Position numbers and translations under genes: made by a program
NCBI RefSeq assembly: GCF_026781265.1
Contig: NZ_JAKUVC010000010.1
Location: 1-64,000 of the forward strand
Direction: 5' to 3'
DNA: 64,000 nucleotides
Origin: Streptococcus sanguinis
Lineage (GTDB): Bacteria; Bacillota; Bacilli; Lactobacillales; Streptococcaceae
Part shown: positions 51,061 to 58,904 of the stretch, piece by piece
Numbering within the stretch: the first letter of the stretch is position 1
Layout: each line of letters opens with the position of its first letter
The notes under the pieces: generated by a model
Told to the model about the DNA's origin: nothing
The model's database searches: none
Seen by the model: the letters and a program-made list of their open reading frames with translations, nothing else

Positions 51061-51782
51061 TGACAGAAATCAAACTTGAAAATGTAAGCTATGCTTACGA
51101 TGAACAACAGATTTTAAAAGACATCAATCTTGAAGTGAGAACTGGTCAGATGGTAGCAATCTTGGGGCCTAGCGGTGTTGGAAAGACGACCCTCTTTAAT
51201 CACATCGCTGGGATTTTGGAGGTCCAGTCGGGCAGGATTGTCCTAGATGGGCAGGAAAATCCTAAGGGCCGGGTGAGTTATATGCTGCAGAAGGACTTGC
51301 TGCTGGAGCACAAGACGGTGCTGGGTAATGTCATCTTGCCCCTGCTAATCCAAAAGGTATCCAAAAAGGAAGCGACGGATCAGGCAACCCAGATTTTGAA
51401 GGAGTTCGGGCTCTTTGATGTGGCAGAAAAGTATCCACATGAGCTGAGCGGGGGGATGCGGCAGCGTGTGGCACTGCTACGGACCTATATGTTCGGCCAC
51501 AAGCTATTTCTTCTAGACGAGGCCTTTAGTGCCTTGGATGAGCTGACCAAGATGGAGCTGCACGCTTGGTATCTGGATATTCACCGTAGGCTGGGTTTGA
51601 CGACTCTCCTCATCACTCATAGCATCGAGGAAGCTCTGGCTCTCAGTGACCATATCTATATTCTGAAAAACCGGCCTGGGCAAATCGTGGCAGATCTCCA
51701 ACTGACCTGGTCAGACAGCGAGGATAAGGAACTGCAGAAGCTACGATATAAGCAGGAGATTTTAAAGATTTTGGGAATGTGA
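51060..51782 (+). CDS. thiZ: ABC transporter ATPase ThiZ
   Basis: 240-residue ATPase with Walker A GPSGVGKTT, signature LSGGMRQR and Walker B LFLLDEAFSALD. It completes the transporter (permease, binding protein, ATPase). A strong terminator follows. Confidence 0.9.
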   Translation: MTEIKLENVSYAYDEQQILKDINLEVRTGQMVAILGPSGVGKTTLFNHIAGILEVQSGRIVLDGQENPKGRVSYMLQKDLLLEHKTVLGNVILPLLIQKVSKKEATDQATQILKEFGLFDVAEKYPHELSGGMRQRVALLRTYMFGHKLFLLDEAFSALDELTKMELHAWYLDIHRRLGLTTLLITHSIEEALALSDHIYILKNRPGQIVADLQLTWSDSEDKELQKLRYKQEILKILGM

Positions 51783-51820
51783 AGTAACTGCCTGAAATCC
51801 TTTACTTTCAAAACAACCTC

Positions 51821-51848
51821 AATCAAGCCTTTTGGCTTGATTTTTTGC
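51821..51848 (+). terminator. Terminator of the thiXYZ operon
   Basis: AATCAAGCC and GGCTTGATT form a perfect stem around TTTT, followed by TTTTTG. Confidence 0.9.
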
Positions 51849-51880
51849 ATGAGGCCCTTTACTTTTGACTGTATTCATGG

Positions 51881-52042
51881 TACAATAGCCCTTGTGTGAA
51901 ATAGCAGCAGGAAAGCATGGAGCTCGTCAACAGAACATCAGCTATAAAAGTAGCCTTAGCTGTTTGGGCGAAAATGTTCTGCACGAATCAGGGCTTTCTA
52001 AGTGACTATTTCCTCAAAAATATTTTACAGGAGGACATTTTT
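51881..52042 (+). promoter_or_regulatory. rpsD promoter and structured leader
   Basis: An extended -10 TGGTACAAT (TACAAT 51881-51886) leaves a leader of about 150 nt. In it AGAACAT pairs with ATGTTCT and an inner CAGCT pairs with AGCTG. This could be an S4 autoregulation site, as in Bacillus. A reading frame through the leader, fused to rpsD, has no ribosome site and looks accidental. Confidence 0.6.
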
Positions 52043-52654
52043 ATGTCACGTTATACAGGACCATCTTGGAAACAAGCTCGTCGTTTGGGTCTTTCTCTTA
52101 CTGGTACAGGTAAAGAATTGGCTCGCCGTAACTATGTACCTGGTCAGCATGGACCAAACAACCGCAGCAAATTGTCAGAATACGGTTTGCAATTGGCTGA
52201 AAAGCAAAAACTTCGTTTCACTTACGGTGTAGGTGAAAAACAATTCCGTAACTTGTTTGTTCAAGCTTCAAAAATCAAAGAAGGAATCCTTGGTTTCAAC
52301 TTCATGCTTCTCTTGGAGCGTCGCTTGGATAACGTTGTTTACCGTCTTGGTCTTGCGACTACTCGTCGTCAAGCTCGTCAATTCGTAAACCATGGCCACA
52401 TCCTTGTTGACGGCAAACGCGTTGATATCCCATCATACCGCGTAACTCCAGGTCAAGTGATCTCAGTGCGCGAGAAATCATTGAAAGTGCCTGCAATCCT
52501 TGAAGCTGTTGAAGCAACTCTTGGACGTCCAGCATTCGTATCATTTGATGCTGAAAAATTAGAAGGTTCATTGACTCGCCTTCCAGAGCGCGACGAAATC
52601 AACCCAGAAATCAACGAAGCACTTATCGTTGAATTCTACAACAAGATGCTTTAA
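52043..52654 (+). CDS. rpsD: 30S ribosomal protein S4
   Basis: 203 residues from [16 protein letters not shown], with the S4 domain in [28 protein letters not shown] lies 8 nt upstream. It is a single-gene unit. S4 nucleates 16S rRNA assembly and often represses its own synthesis. The start at 51917 is rejected as leader. Confidence 0.97.
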   Translation: MSRYTGPSWKQARRLGLSLTGTGKELARRNYVPGQHGPNNRSKLSEYGLQLAEKQKLRFTYGVGEKQFRNLFVQASKIKEGILGFNFMLLLERRLDNVVYRLGLATTRRQARQFVNHGHILVDGKRVDIPSYRVTPGQVISVREKSLKVPAILEAVEATLGRPAFVSFDAEKLEGSLTRLPERDEINPEINEALIVEFYNKML

Positions 52655-52668
52655 TTTGTATTTGTTCA

Positions 52669-52694
52669 GAAGTCGGTTTCCCGGCTTCTTTTTT
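52669..52694 (+). terminator. Terminator of rpsD
   Basis: GAAGTCGG and CCGGCTTC pair around TTTC, followed by TTTTTT. Confidence 0.9.
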
Positions 52695-52802
52695 ATACTC
52701 TCAATGAAATAATAAAGCTAATTCCTACTAAAAAATGTCAATTGCTTGAGACAGCTGTTTTGGGAAATTATCTGATTTCTTTCTACTCCTATCCAATCAG
52801 GT

Positions 52803-52865
52803 GAGACACTCTGTAAAGATTTTTTCCAGCTTTTTTACGGAAGATTTGCTGAAATGGTGTATAAT
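52803..52865 (+). promoter_or_regulatory. Promoter region of the acyl-condensation-like operon
   Basis: TATAAT (52860-52865) follows GGTG. Upstream, GACACTCTGT (52805-52814) resembles the GACAC-N-GTGT palindromes before the Pip gene. AAAGGAG (52894-52900) serves the first gene. Confidence 0.45.
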
Positions 52866-52907
52866 GGGGACAAGAAAGAAACAGAAAATTGTATGAAAGG
52901 AGTAGCG

Positions 52908-53885
52908 ATGAAGGTTCTAGTGACAGGAGCGACTGGCTTTCTAGGAAAGTATGTTGTTGAAGAGCTGGCTGAACAAGGCTATCAGGTGCGGGCTTTTGGT
53001 CGCAATCTGAAAGCTGGTCGGCAGTTAGAAGGTCCTTTAGTAGAGTTTTTTGCTGGTGATTTTACCAGAGAAGAAGAAATTTTTGCAGCCTGCGAAGGAG
53101 TGGATTCAGTGGTGCATGCTGGAGCCCTCTCAACGATTTGGGGACCATGGGAGCAGTTTTATCAGACGAATGTTGTAGGAACCAAGCTGGTTATGGAAGC
53201 CTGCCGACATTTTGGAGTACAAAGACTGGTCTATATTTCCTCCCCAAGTGTTTATGCTGCTGCGCGTGACCAATTGGCTATCAAAGAAGAAGCTGCTCCT
53301 CAGGAAAACGAGTTGAATTTCTATATTAAAAGCAAGCTCATGGCTGAGCAGATTGTCCGAAGCTATCCTCAAGTTCCATCAGTTATCTTGCGCCCTAGAG
53401 GGCTTTTTGGTATTGGAGATACCAGTATTTTTCCTAGAATTCTGCGCTTGAGCCAAAAACTGGCGATTCCACTCATCAGAAATGGCCAGCAAATGATGGA
53501 CATGACCTGTGTGGAAAATGTGGCCTTGGCTGTTCGTCTGGCTTTGGAAATGCCAGAAGCGCAAGGACAAGTTTACAACATTACCAACGGAGAATCCCGT
53601 CGTTTCAAAGATATGCTGGATGAAGCTTTGGAAGGTTTACAGGTTCGTAAACGTTATATTAAGTTACCTGCTGCTTTTCTAGGTCTTCTAGCACAGTGCT
53701 TTGAAAGCTTTTATCGCTTTTTTCACATTGAAAAAGAGCCACCTCTTACTCTTTACACCTATTACTTAATGCGTTACAGTCAAACGCTGGATATATCAGC
53801 AGCAGTAAGGGATTTGGGCTATCAACCCAAGTTGACAATCAGTGAAGGGATTGCAAAATATGTCCAACATTATCGAGAAAATTGA
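52908..53885 (+). CDS. NAD(P)-dependent reductase/epimerase, 3-beta-HSD (OleD)-like
   Basis: 325-residue extended SDR with GATGFLG for cofactor binding, the Ser in SSPSVY and the catalytic pair in YIKSK (YxxxK). The features between (VHAGALSTIWGPWEQFYQTN, NVVGT) and the end (EPPLTLYTYY, DLGYQP, SEGIAKY) follow the 3-beta-hydroxysteroid dehydrogenase type, to which OleD belongs, not sugar epimerases. It is the first gene of a four-enzyme operon and overlaps the next by 26 bp. Role: probably reduces a 3-keto acyl intermediate. Inference. Confidence 0.8.
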   Translation: MKVLVTGATGFLGKYVVEELAEQGYQVRAFGRNLKAGRQLEGPLVEFFAGDFTREEEIFAACEGVDSVVHAGALSTIWGPWEQFYQTNVVGTKLVMEACRHFGVQRLVYISSPSVYAAARDQLAIKEEAAPQENELNFYIKSKLMAEQIVRSYPQVPSVILRPRGLFGIGDTSIFPRILRLSQKLAIPLIRNGQQMMDMTCVENVALAVRLALEMPEAQGQVYNITNGESRRFKDMLDEALEGLQVRKRYIKLPAAFLGLLAQCFESFYRFFHIEKEPPLTLYTYYLMRYSQTLDISAAVRDLGYQPKLTISEGIAKYVQHYREN

Positions 53886-54687
53886 GTATCTTCAGCCTGG
53901 GCGCTGCAGCAGTCACTTGCAGCAGATGTTTAAGGGAGTTGCCAAGAAAAAAATAATTTTTCCAGCTGGTGTTTTCCTCTTGAATCATCGTGAGAAAGGC
54001 TATATTCTCTACGACACTGGCTATTCTCCAGCTATTCTGAAGCCCAATTTCAAATACTGGCTTTATGGTCTGGGAACGCCTGTTGATATGTCAGAAGAGG
54101 AGCGTGTAGATCGTTTGCTTGAGAAAAAAGGAATTGCGCCAGAAGATGTTTCTTATGTCATCTTGTCGCACTTGCATCCAGATCACATTGGTGGATCCGC
54201 TCTCTTTCCCAAGGCCCGCTTCATTCTGACCAAGACCGTCTTCAAAACTTATCAGCATACCAAGCTTAAGGATTTGATTTTCAAGGAATTTCTTCCGCAG
54301 GATTTTGAGAGTCGGTTGGAAGTGGTGGAACCTCAGCAGGTCCAAGCAGCATTCCTCTATCGCAAGACAGTTGACTTGTTTGGGGATGGAAGTATATATC
54401 TGGCCTCAGTTGATGGCCATGCCGCTGGTCAAGCTTGTCTCTTTTTGCCAGATTATCATCTGTTTATCGGGGCTGATTTGTGTTGGGGGGTGGATTTACT
54501 ACCTTATACAGAGCAGATGCGTTTCTTGCCGTCACTGATACAGGATAACAAGGAAGAATACATGGCTGGTGTGGCCTTGCTGCGGCAGTTGCTTGCTGTC
54601 AGCTATCAGGTGCTAGTCAGTCATGATCCGGCCGAGAGAGCGGAGCAGATTTTGTATGAAACTAGGAACATTTCTAAAAACCTTTAG
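53860..54687 (+). CDS. MBL-fold metallo-hydrolase, lactonase-like
   Basis: 275 residues with the metal motif SHLHPDHIGG (HxHxDH), a later His (DGHAAGQ), a bridging Asp (IGADLCWG) and a last His (SHDPAER). That ligand set and length resemble acyl-homoserine lactonases and other hydrolases of small esters. In an OleABCD-like set it stands where the alpha/beta hydrolase OleB would be. It overlaps both neighbours. Substrate unknown. Confidence 0.8.
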   Translation: MSNIIEKIEYLQPGRCSSHLQQMFKGVAKKKIIFPAGVFLLNHREKGYILYDTGYSPAILKPNFKYWLYGLGTPVDMSEEERVDRLLEKKGIAPEDVSYVILSHLHPDHIGGSALFPKARFILTKTVFKTYQHTKLKDLIFKEFLPQDFESRLEVVEPQQVQAAFLYRKTVDLFGDGSIYLASVDGHAAGQACLFLPDYHLFIGADLCWGVDLLPYTEQMRFLPSLIQDNKEEYMAGVALLRQLLAVSYQVLVSHDPAERAEQILYETRNISKNL

Positions 54688-55915
54688 CGTCATGCGCTGG
54701 GGGAATCGATTTAAAGATCGACAGGCTCTGGAACGCTATCAAGTTAAGGCTTTAGCAGCCTATCGGGAATTTCTGCAGCAGGAATCGCCTTATTTCAAAT
54801 CAGGTATTCCAGCAGATTTTAAGATGAATAAGGCCTTTATGATGGAGCATTTCAATGAGCTCAATACTCAGGGGCTGAATCGAGATGAGTTGCTAGCCTT
54901 GGCACTGGAGAGCGAACGGACACGTGATTTTAGTCCCATGATAGGAGAAATTGCTGTTGGCTTGTCTTCAGGGACATCCGGACACCGAGGCTTGTTTGTC
55001 ACCACTGAAAAGGAACGCAGTATGTGGGCGGCAGCAATCTTGGCCAAGATGCTGCCTAAAGGTAAACTCTTTGGGCACAAAATAGCCTTCTTTCTTCGGG
55101 CAGACAACCAGCTCTATCAGACTGTCAATTCAGTCTTGATTTCTCTGGAGTATTTTGATACTTTTCAGGGAGCCGAAGAGCATGTAGAGCGTTTGAATGC
55201 TTACCAGCCAACGATTTTGGTAGCGCCAGCATCAATGCTCTTGGAACTGGCTAAACAAGTCCAGGCAGGAACTTTGCAGATTGCCCCTAGCAAAGTCGTA
55301 TCGGTAGCAGAGATTTTGGAAGAGCCAGATCGGCAGAGGATTCAAGCAGGATTTGGTCTGAAAAAGGTGGACCAGGTCTACCAAGCGACCGAGGGCTTCT
55401 TAGCCTGTAGCTGTTCCTACGGGAATCTTCATCTAAACGAAGACATTGTCCATGTAGATAAGCGCTACTTGGATGATAGACGCTTTTACCCAATTATTAC
55501 GGATTTCAAGCGGACTTCTCAGCCAATTTTTCAATATGAGCTGAATGATATCTTGGTGGAAAATCCTGAACCTTGCCCCTGCGGTTCGGTCTTTACACGG
55601 ATTGACAGGATTGAGGGGCGCTCGGATGATATTTTCATTTTTGAAAATGACGCAGGTCAGTCGGTGGAGGTCTTTCCAGACTTTATTCGCCGTTGTCTGC
55701 TCTTAGTTGATGGGATTGGAGAATACCAGGTAGCTCAGAAGCAGGACCATTCGCTGGCCATTGCTATCGAACATCGTAGTCAGCAGCGAGAAGACGAGAT
55801 TATCCAGCAGTTTCAAAACTTAGCGACTGATAAAAGCTTTCTTATGCCGGCTATTTCTTTTGAAGATTATCAGCGGGACAGAAGCCGTAAGTTGAAACGT
55901 ATCTATCGGGCTTAA
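54656..55915 (+). CDS. Adenylate-forming enzyme, F390-synthetase/PaaK-like
   Basis: About 419 residues from MKLGTFLKTFS. It has the ATP motif LSSGTSGHRG of AMP-forming ligases, an acid-binding core and Cys pairs CSCSYG and CPCGS, as in the phenylacetate-CoA ligase and F390 synthetase group. The C-terminal domain is short and ends SRKLKRIYRA. It would activate a carboxylic acid as acyl-AMP for transfer or ring closure. It overlaps the MBL gene by 32 bp. Confidence 0.8.
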   Translation: MKLGTFLKTFSVMRWGNRFKDRQALERYQVKALAAYREFLQQESPYFKSGIPADFKMNKAFMMEHFNELNTQGLNRDELLALALESERTRDFSPMIGEIAVGLSSGTSGHRGLFVTTEKERSMWAAAILAKMLPKGKLFGHKIAFFLRADNQLYQTVNSVLISLEYFDTFQGAEEHVERLNAYQPTILVAPASMLLELAKQVQAGTLQIAPSKVVSVAEILEEPDRQRIQAGFGLKKVDQVYQATEGFLACSCSYGNLHLNEDIVHVDKRYLDDRRFYPIITDFKRTSQPIFQYELNDILVENPEPCPCGSVFTRIDRIEGRSDDIFIFENDAGQSVEVFPDFIRRCLLLVDGIGEYQVAQKQDHSLAIAIEHRSQQREDEIIQQFQNLATDKSFLMPAISFEDYQRDRSRKLKRIYRA

Positions 55916-55938
55916 GAATGCCCCAAGAGGAAAAATAT

Positions 55939-56019
55939 ATGAATCGGTGGCTCAAGCGCTTTAGCAGTTTACCTAGCTGCCGAGCAGCCCCAAGTCTGAC
56001 AAGAAGGAGTTTAATATGA
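55939..56019 (+). CDS. Possible 26-residue small protein coupled to the ketosynthase gene
   Basis: A short frame (MNRWLKRF... TRRSLI) has AAGAGG 8 nt before its ATG, and its TGA overlaps the next start as ATGA. It is strongly basic with one Cys. It may be a real small protein or a leader whose translation drives the ketosynthase. No homologue is recognised. Confidence 0.4.
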   Translation: MNRWLKRFSSLPSCRAAPSLTRRSLI

Positions 56020-56960
56020 CTGCAGTAAAGAATCACATAAAGATTGTTGGTTATGGTACGCATCTGCCTAGAAATACTGTGACTTTTAAGGATCAGACCC
56101 GTTATCGAGTGGTGGAAAATGAAGAAACCCAGCTTTCCATGGCGGTTAAGGCGATTGAAAAAGCCCTAGACAAGGCGGGCTTGACTATCAAAGACATTGA
56201 TTGCATCGTGTCGGCCAGTGCGGTGGGCGTTCAGCCCATTCCCTGCACTGCGGCCCTGATTCATGAGTTGGTGGCTAAGGGCTTGTCCATTCCAGCCATG
56301 GATATCAATACGACCTGCACCAGCTTTATCTCAGCTTTGAGTCTCATGTCTCATTTGTTGGAGGCTGGTGAGTATCAAAGAATCCTCATCGTGTCTAGTG
56401 AGGTTGGAAGCCTGGGTCTCAATCCTAATCAGAAGGAAAGTTTTGAGTTGTTCAGTGATGGTGCGGCTGCTTTGATTTTTGAAGCAACAGAGGAAGAGAG
56501 AGGGGTTATCTCCAGCCTGCAGCGGACCTGGTCTGAAGGAGCTCACGATACAGAGATTCGCGGTGGTTTGACATCTTTTCAGCCTAAGGAGTATTCGGAT
56601 GCTACCAAAACTCACTACATGTTTGACATGAATGGTAAGAAGATTCTCTTACTCTCTGCCAGAAAAATTCCGGAAATGTTTAAAGAATTTAAAGAAAAGA
56701 GTGGTCTCAGCCTATCTGACTTGGATTATATCATTCCGCATCAGGCGAGTCGTGCTCTGCCAATGGTCATGCGCAGCTTGGGTATTCCTGATGATAAATA
56801 CCTTAATATTGTGCAAGACTATGGTAATATGGTGTCAGTAGCAGTGCCCTTTTCTCTCTGCTATGCTCTAGAGCGCAAGCTAGTCAAGGAAGGAGACACC
56901 ATCGCTCTGATGGGAACAGCAGCTGGTATGACAGTCAATATGTTGGCTATGAAATTATAA
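56016..56960 (+). CDS. 3-oxoacyl-ACP synthase III family protein (KAS III/OleA-like)
   Basis: 314-residue thiolase-fold condensing enzyme. The triad is complete: Cys101 (INTTCTSF), His242 (IIPHQASR) and Asn271 (YGNMVS). It is not the housekeeping FabH, which lies in the fatty acid cluster elsewhere, and its Cys flank TTCTS differs from the AACAG of FabH. With the reductase, the ligase and the hydrolase it forms a set that could condense two acyl units. AAGGAG lies upstream, and a terminator follows. Confidence 0.85.
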   Translation: MTAVKNHIKIVGYGTHLPRNTVTFKDQTRYRVVENEETQLSMAVKAIEKALDKAGLTIKDIDCIVSASAVGVQPIPCTAALIHELVAKGLSIPAMDINTTCTSFISALSLMSHLLEAGEYQRILIVSSEVGSLGLNPNQKESFELFSDGAAALIFEATEEERGVISSLQRTWSEGAHDTEIRGGLTSFQPKEYSDATKTHYMFDMNGKKILLLSARKIPEMFKEFKEKSGLSLSDLDYIIPHQASRALPMVMRSLGIPDDKYLNIVQDYGNMVSVAVPFSLCYALERKLVKEGDTIALMGTAAGMTVNMLAMKL

Positions 56961-56972
56961 TACAATAAAAAT

Positions 56973-57015
56973 AGGGTGTACAGAACCTCTTTTGGTTTCG
57001 TACACCCTGTTTAAT
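56973..57015. terminator. Terminator between the ketosynthase and TetR genes
   Basis: AGGGTGTAC (56973-56981) and GTACACCCT (57000-57008) pair around an 18-nt loop, followed by TTTAATTTTT. The genes converge here. Confidence 0.75.
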
Positions 57016-57063
57016 TTTTCAAAATATGAAAAGAGCTGGAACCCATTGGGTTCGAGCAGCTTC

Positions 57064-57594
57064 TTACAGCATTTTCAAAAGAAATTCTGCTATTTGTTCA
57101 GGACTTTCTTTTTTTCCTCTGGAAACCCACATCTGGCAGACGCCGAAGAAGGCATTAGCGAGAAAGACCCGGCTGTATTCTTTTTCAAAATGATTGTAAA
57201 TGCGATTGCTAAAGCGATCCTGAAGGCTATCAGCTAGCATCATCTGCAGCTTATGGCGCAGGAAATTTTGAATTTCTTTCGTTCCGTTTTCCGTCAGAAG
57301 AGCAGCTAAAAGCGGCTCTAGCTGGAGGAACTGAAAGACCTCCGTAATCGCAGTTTGAATATCCTCCTGATTGTTATCAAAAATATACCCCAGTTGATGA
57401 AAGAGGTTTTGCTGATAACGTTCAATCATATCGTACTTATCCTTGTAGTGAGTATAAAAACTACTACGGCTGATGCCAGCAGCTTGAGCTAGCTGGACAG
57501 TAGTGATATGGTCGAAGGACTGCTGATGCAGTAGTGAAACCATGGCTCTCTCAATAATAGCCTTGGTTTTTCGGCGTTTATTGCTTTCTAACAT
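57064..57594 (-). CDS. TetR/AcrR family regulator
   Basis: 176 residues with an N-terminal helix-turn-helix (TTVQLAQAAGISRSSFYTHYKDKYD, in two parts). The C-terminal ligand domain resembles TetR_C DhaS-like types. It points at the acyl operon and lies near the Pip gene, so either could be its target. No clear operator in its own leader other than GCTAT-C-ATAGC (57642-57652). Confidence 0.85.
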   Translation of the reverse strand: MLESNKRRKTKAIIERAMVSLLHQQSFDHITTVQLAQAAGISRSSFYTHYKDKYDMIERYQQNLFHQLGYIFDNNQEDIQTAITEVFQFLQLEPLLAALLTENGTKEIQNFLRHKLQMMLADSLQDRFSNRIYNHFEKEYSRVFLANAFFGVCQMWVSRGKKESPEQIAEFLLKML

Positions 57595-57641
57595 AAAATC
57601 TCCCTTTGAGGCTAAGCCTCAGTCTGCTCTTCAAACTAATA

Positions 57642-57712
57642 GCTATCATAGCAAACTACTTTTTCTTTTTCTCCATGTACTATTATATCAAATGTTTTTC
57701 AAGTGGAAAAGA
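57642..57712 (-). promoter_or_regulatory. Promoter and palindrome before the TetR gene
   Basis: On the minus strand TGATATAAT is an extended -10 (near 57684-57689). GCTATCATAGC (57642-57652), a perfect palindrome, lies about 30 nt downstream of it, and GAGGC-TAA-GCCTC (57608-57620) lies nearer the start. Confidence 0.45.
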
Positions 57713-57783
57713 GTTAAATTCCGAAAATAGGAATAGATAGGCAAAATTTTATTTTATTAGGTTTCTTAGACTGGTAAAATAAT

Positions 57784-57815
57784 AAAGCCAAGACTTAAAG
57801 TAAAGTCTTGGCCTT
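57784..57815. terminator. Terminator after the serine-rich lipoprotein gene
   Basis: AAGGCCAAGACTT and AAGTCTTGGCTTT pair on the minus strand around a 6-nt loop, followed by ATTATTTT. Confidence 0.8.
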
Positions 57816-57826
57816 CGTTTTGAGCA

Positions 57827-58531
57827 TTATTTAAAGTAGAGGTAGTCGGGGTCGGGAGTGACGTAAAGCAACTCACCCTCTTGCGAAAAGATAATAGAAA
57901 TTTGCTCATTTTTATAAGAGTAAATTGTATAGGTGTTTTGTAACCTTGATGCTTGAGAAATATCAACTACACCTGCTAAGAAAGCACGCGCTTGTTCGGT
58001 GTTGATTTTTTGTTCTTGAACCAGCCTCTTCAGATTTTCTAATTCTTTGTTTTGGAAAGCTTCATATTCAGAAGCGAGATCGGTACTTACTTTTTCTGGT
58101 TCGCCGAGAATACTTTTAACTTTTTCTTGGGTATATCCTTTAAATTCAGGAATTTGAGCTTCAAAACCCCCAGATTCATAGGATTGGTAATAAACCTTGG
58201 CATCGCCAGTCGCATAAATCTTATCTTTCTTAGCATGATCGGCATCTTCTGGAAGACCATCTGTGGTTTTTTCTATATCCTTACTAGAACTACTATTTTC
58301 TTTACTAGAACTTCTGGAAGAACTACTGCTGCTAGAGGAGCTGCTTTTGCTTTTGGAAGATTGCTTTGATGAGCTTGAGGAATCCTTTAAACTAACTTTT
58401 TTTCCTGATTTATCTGAATTAGAAGGGCGAGTGGTGGACTCTGAGTTAGATGGTACAAGGAAACGGCAGGCTGACAGAAGAAATAGTACTGCAACTAGAG
58501 AAAATAAGCTAAAGAGTGTTCTTTTTTTCAT
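57827..58531 (-). CDS. DUF4947 lipoprotein with a serine-rich linker
   Basis: 234 residues with lipobox LSAC (Cys22), a long linker almost wholly Ser and Lys (about residues 45-90), and a C-terminal domain (KGYTQEKVKSILGEPEKV... YLYFK) of the DUF4947 type, which resembles SmpA/OmlA-like repeats. It is surface-anchored. Function unknown. Confidence 0.8.
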   Translation of the reverse strand: MKKRTLFSLFSLVAVLFLLSACRFLVPSNSESTTRPSNSDKSGKKVSLKDSSSSSKQSSKSKSSSSSSSSSSRSSSKENSSSSKDIEKTTDGLPEDADHAKKDKIYATGDAKVYYQSYESGGFEAQIPEFKGYTQEKVKSILGEPEKVSTDLASEYEAFQNKELENLKRLVQEQKINTEQARAFLAGVVDISQASRLQNTYTIYSYKNEQISIIFSQEGELLYVTPDPDYLYFK

Positions 58532-58904
58532 TGTCTTAAACCTTTCTTTACTATGCTCAATCTGACTTGAGCTATTGTGATGTGAGGCATCTGCTGGCAG
58601 CAGTGTTTCACATGGAACCGTACCGTCAAGTTAAGATCTCGATGCTTGACTCCATTTACCTCGCTTATCATTCTAACATAATACTGATTTTCTGTGTAGC
58701 TACCAGTGGAAAAATATTTTTTATCTACAGATTATTTAGGGATTAAAGACAGTAGGGCGAACTTATTCCGCTTCTCTACAATCTTTTTAAACAAAATTAG
58801 ACACGGTGTGCAATTTTTAAAGAATAAACTTGTAATAATTTTCGATTGGTGTATAATCAATTTTATCGAAATTTGGACACTGTGTATAATTTTAGGAGGT
58901 AGAC
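58532..58904. other. Spacer between the lipoprotein and Pip genes, with likely operators
   Basis: These 373 bp hold two GACAC-N-GTGT palindromes, GACACGGTGT (58799-58808) and GACACTGTGT (58875-58884). Two -10-like boxes are present: TATAAT at 58852-58857 and TATAAT at 58885-58890. GTGTATAAT in the second joins operator and -10. A TGTTTCACATGGAACC parS-like 16-mer near 58604 is too degenerate to count. Confidence 0.55.

Noticed and set aside
51917..52042. N-terminal extension of S4 by 42 residues
   Set aside because: The family start is MSRYTGP with a clear ribosome site. The extension is leader sequence.
58603..58618. parS-like TGTTTCACATGGAACC
   Set aside because: Three mismatches, including the centre, make ParB binding unlikely.
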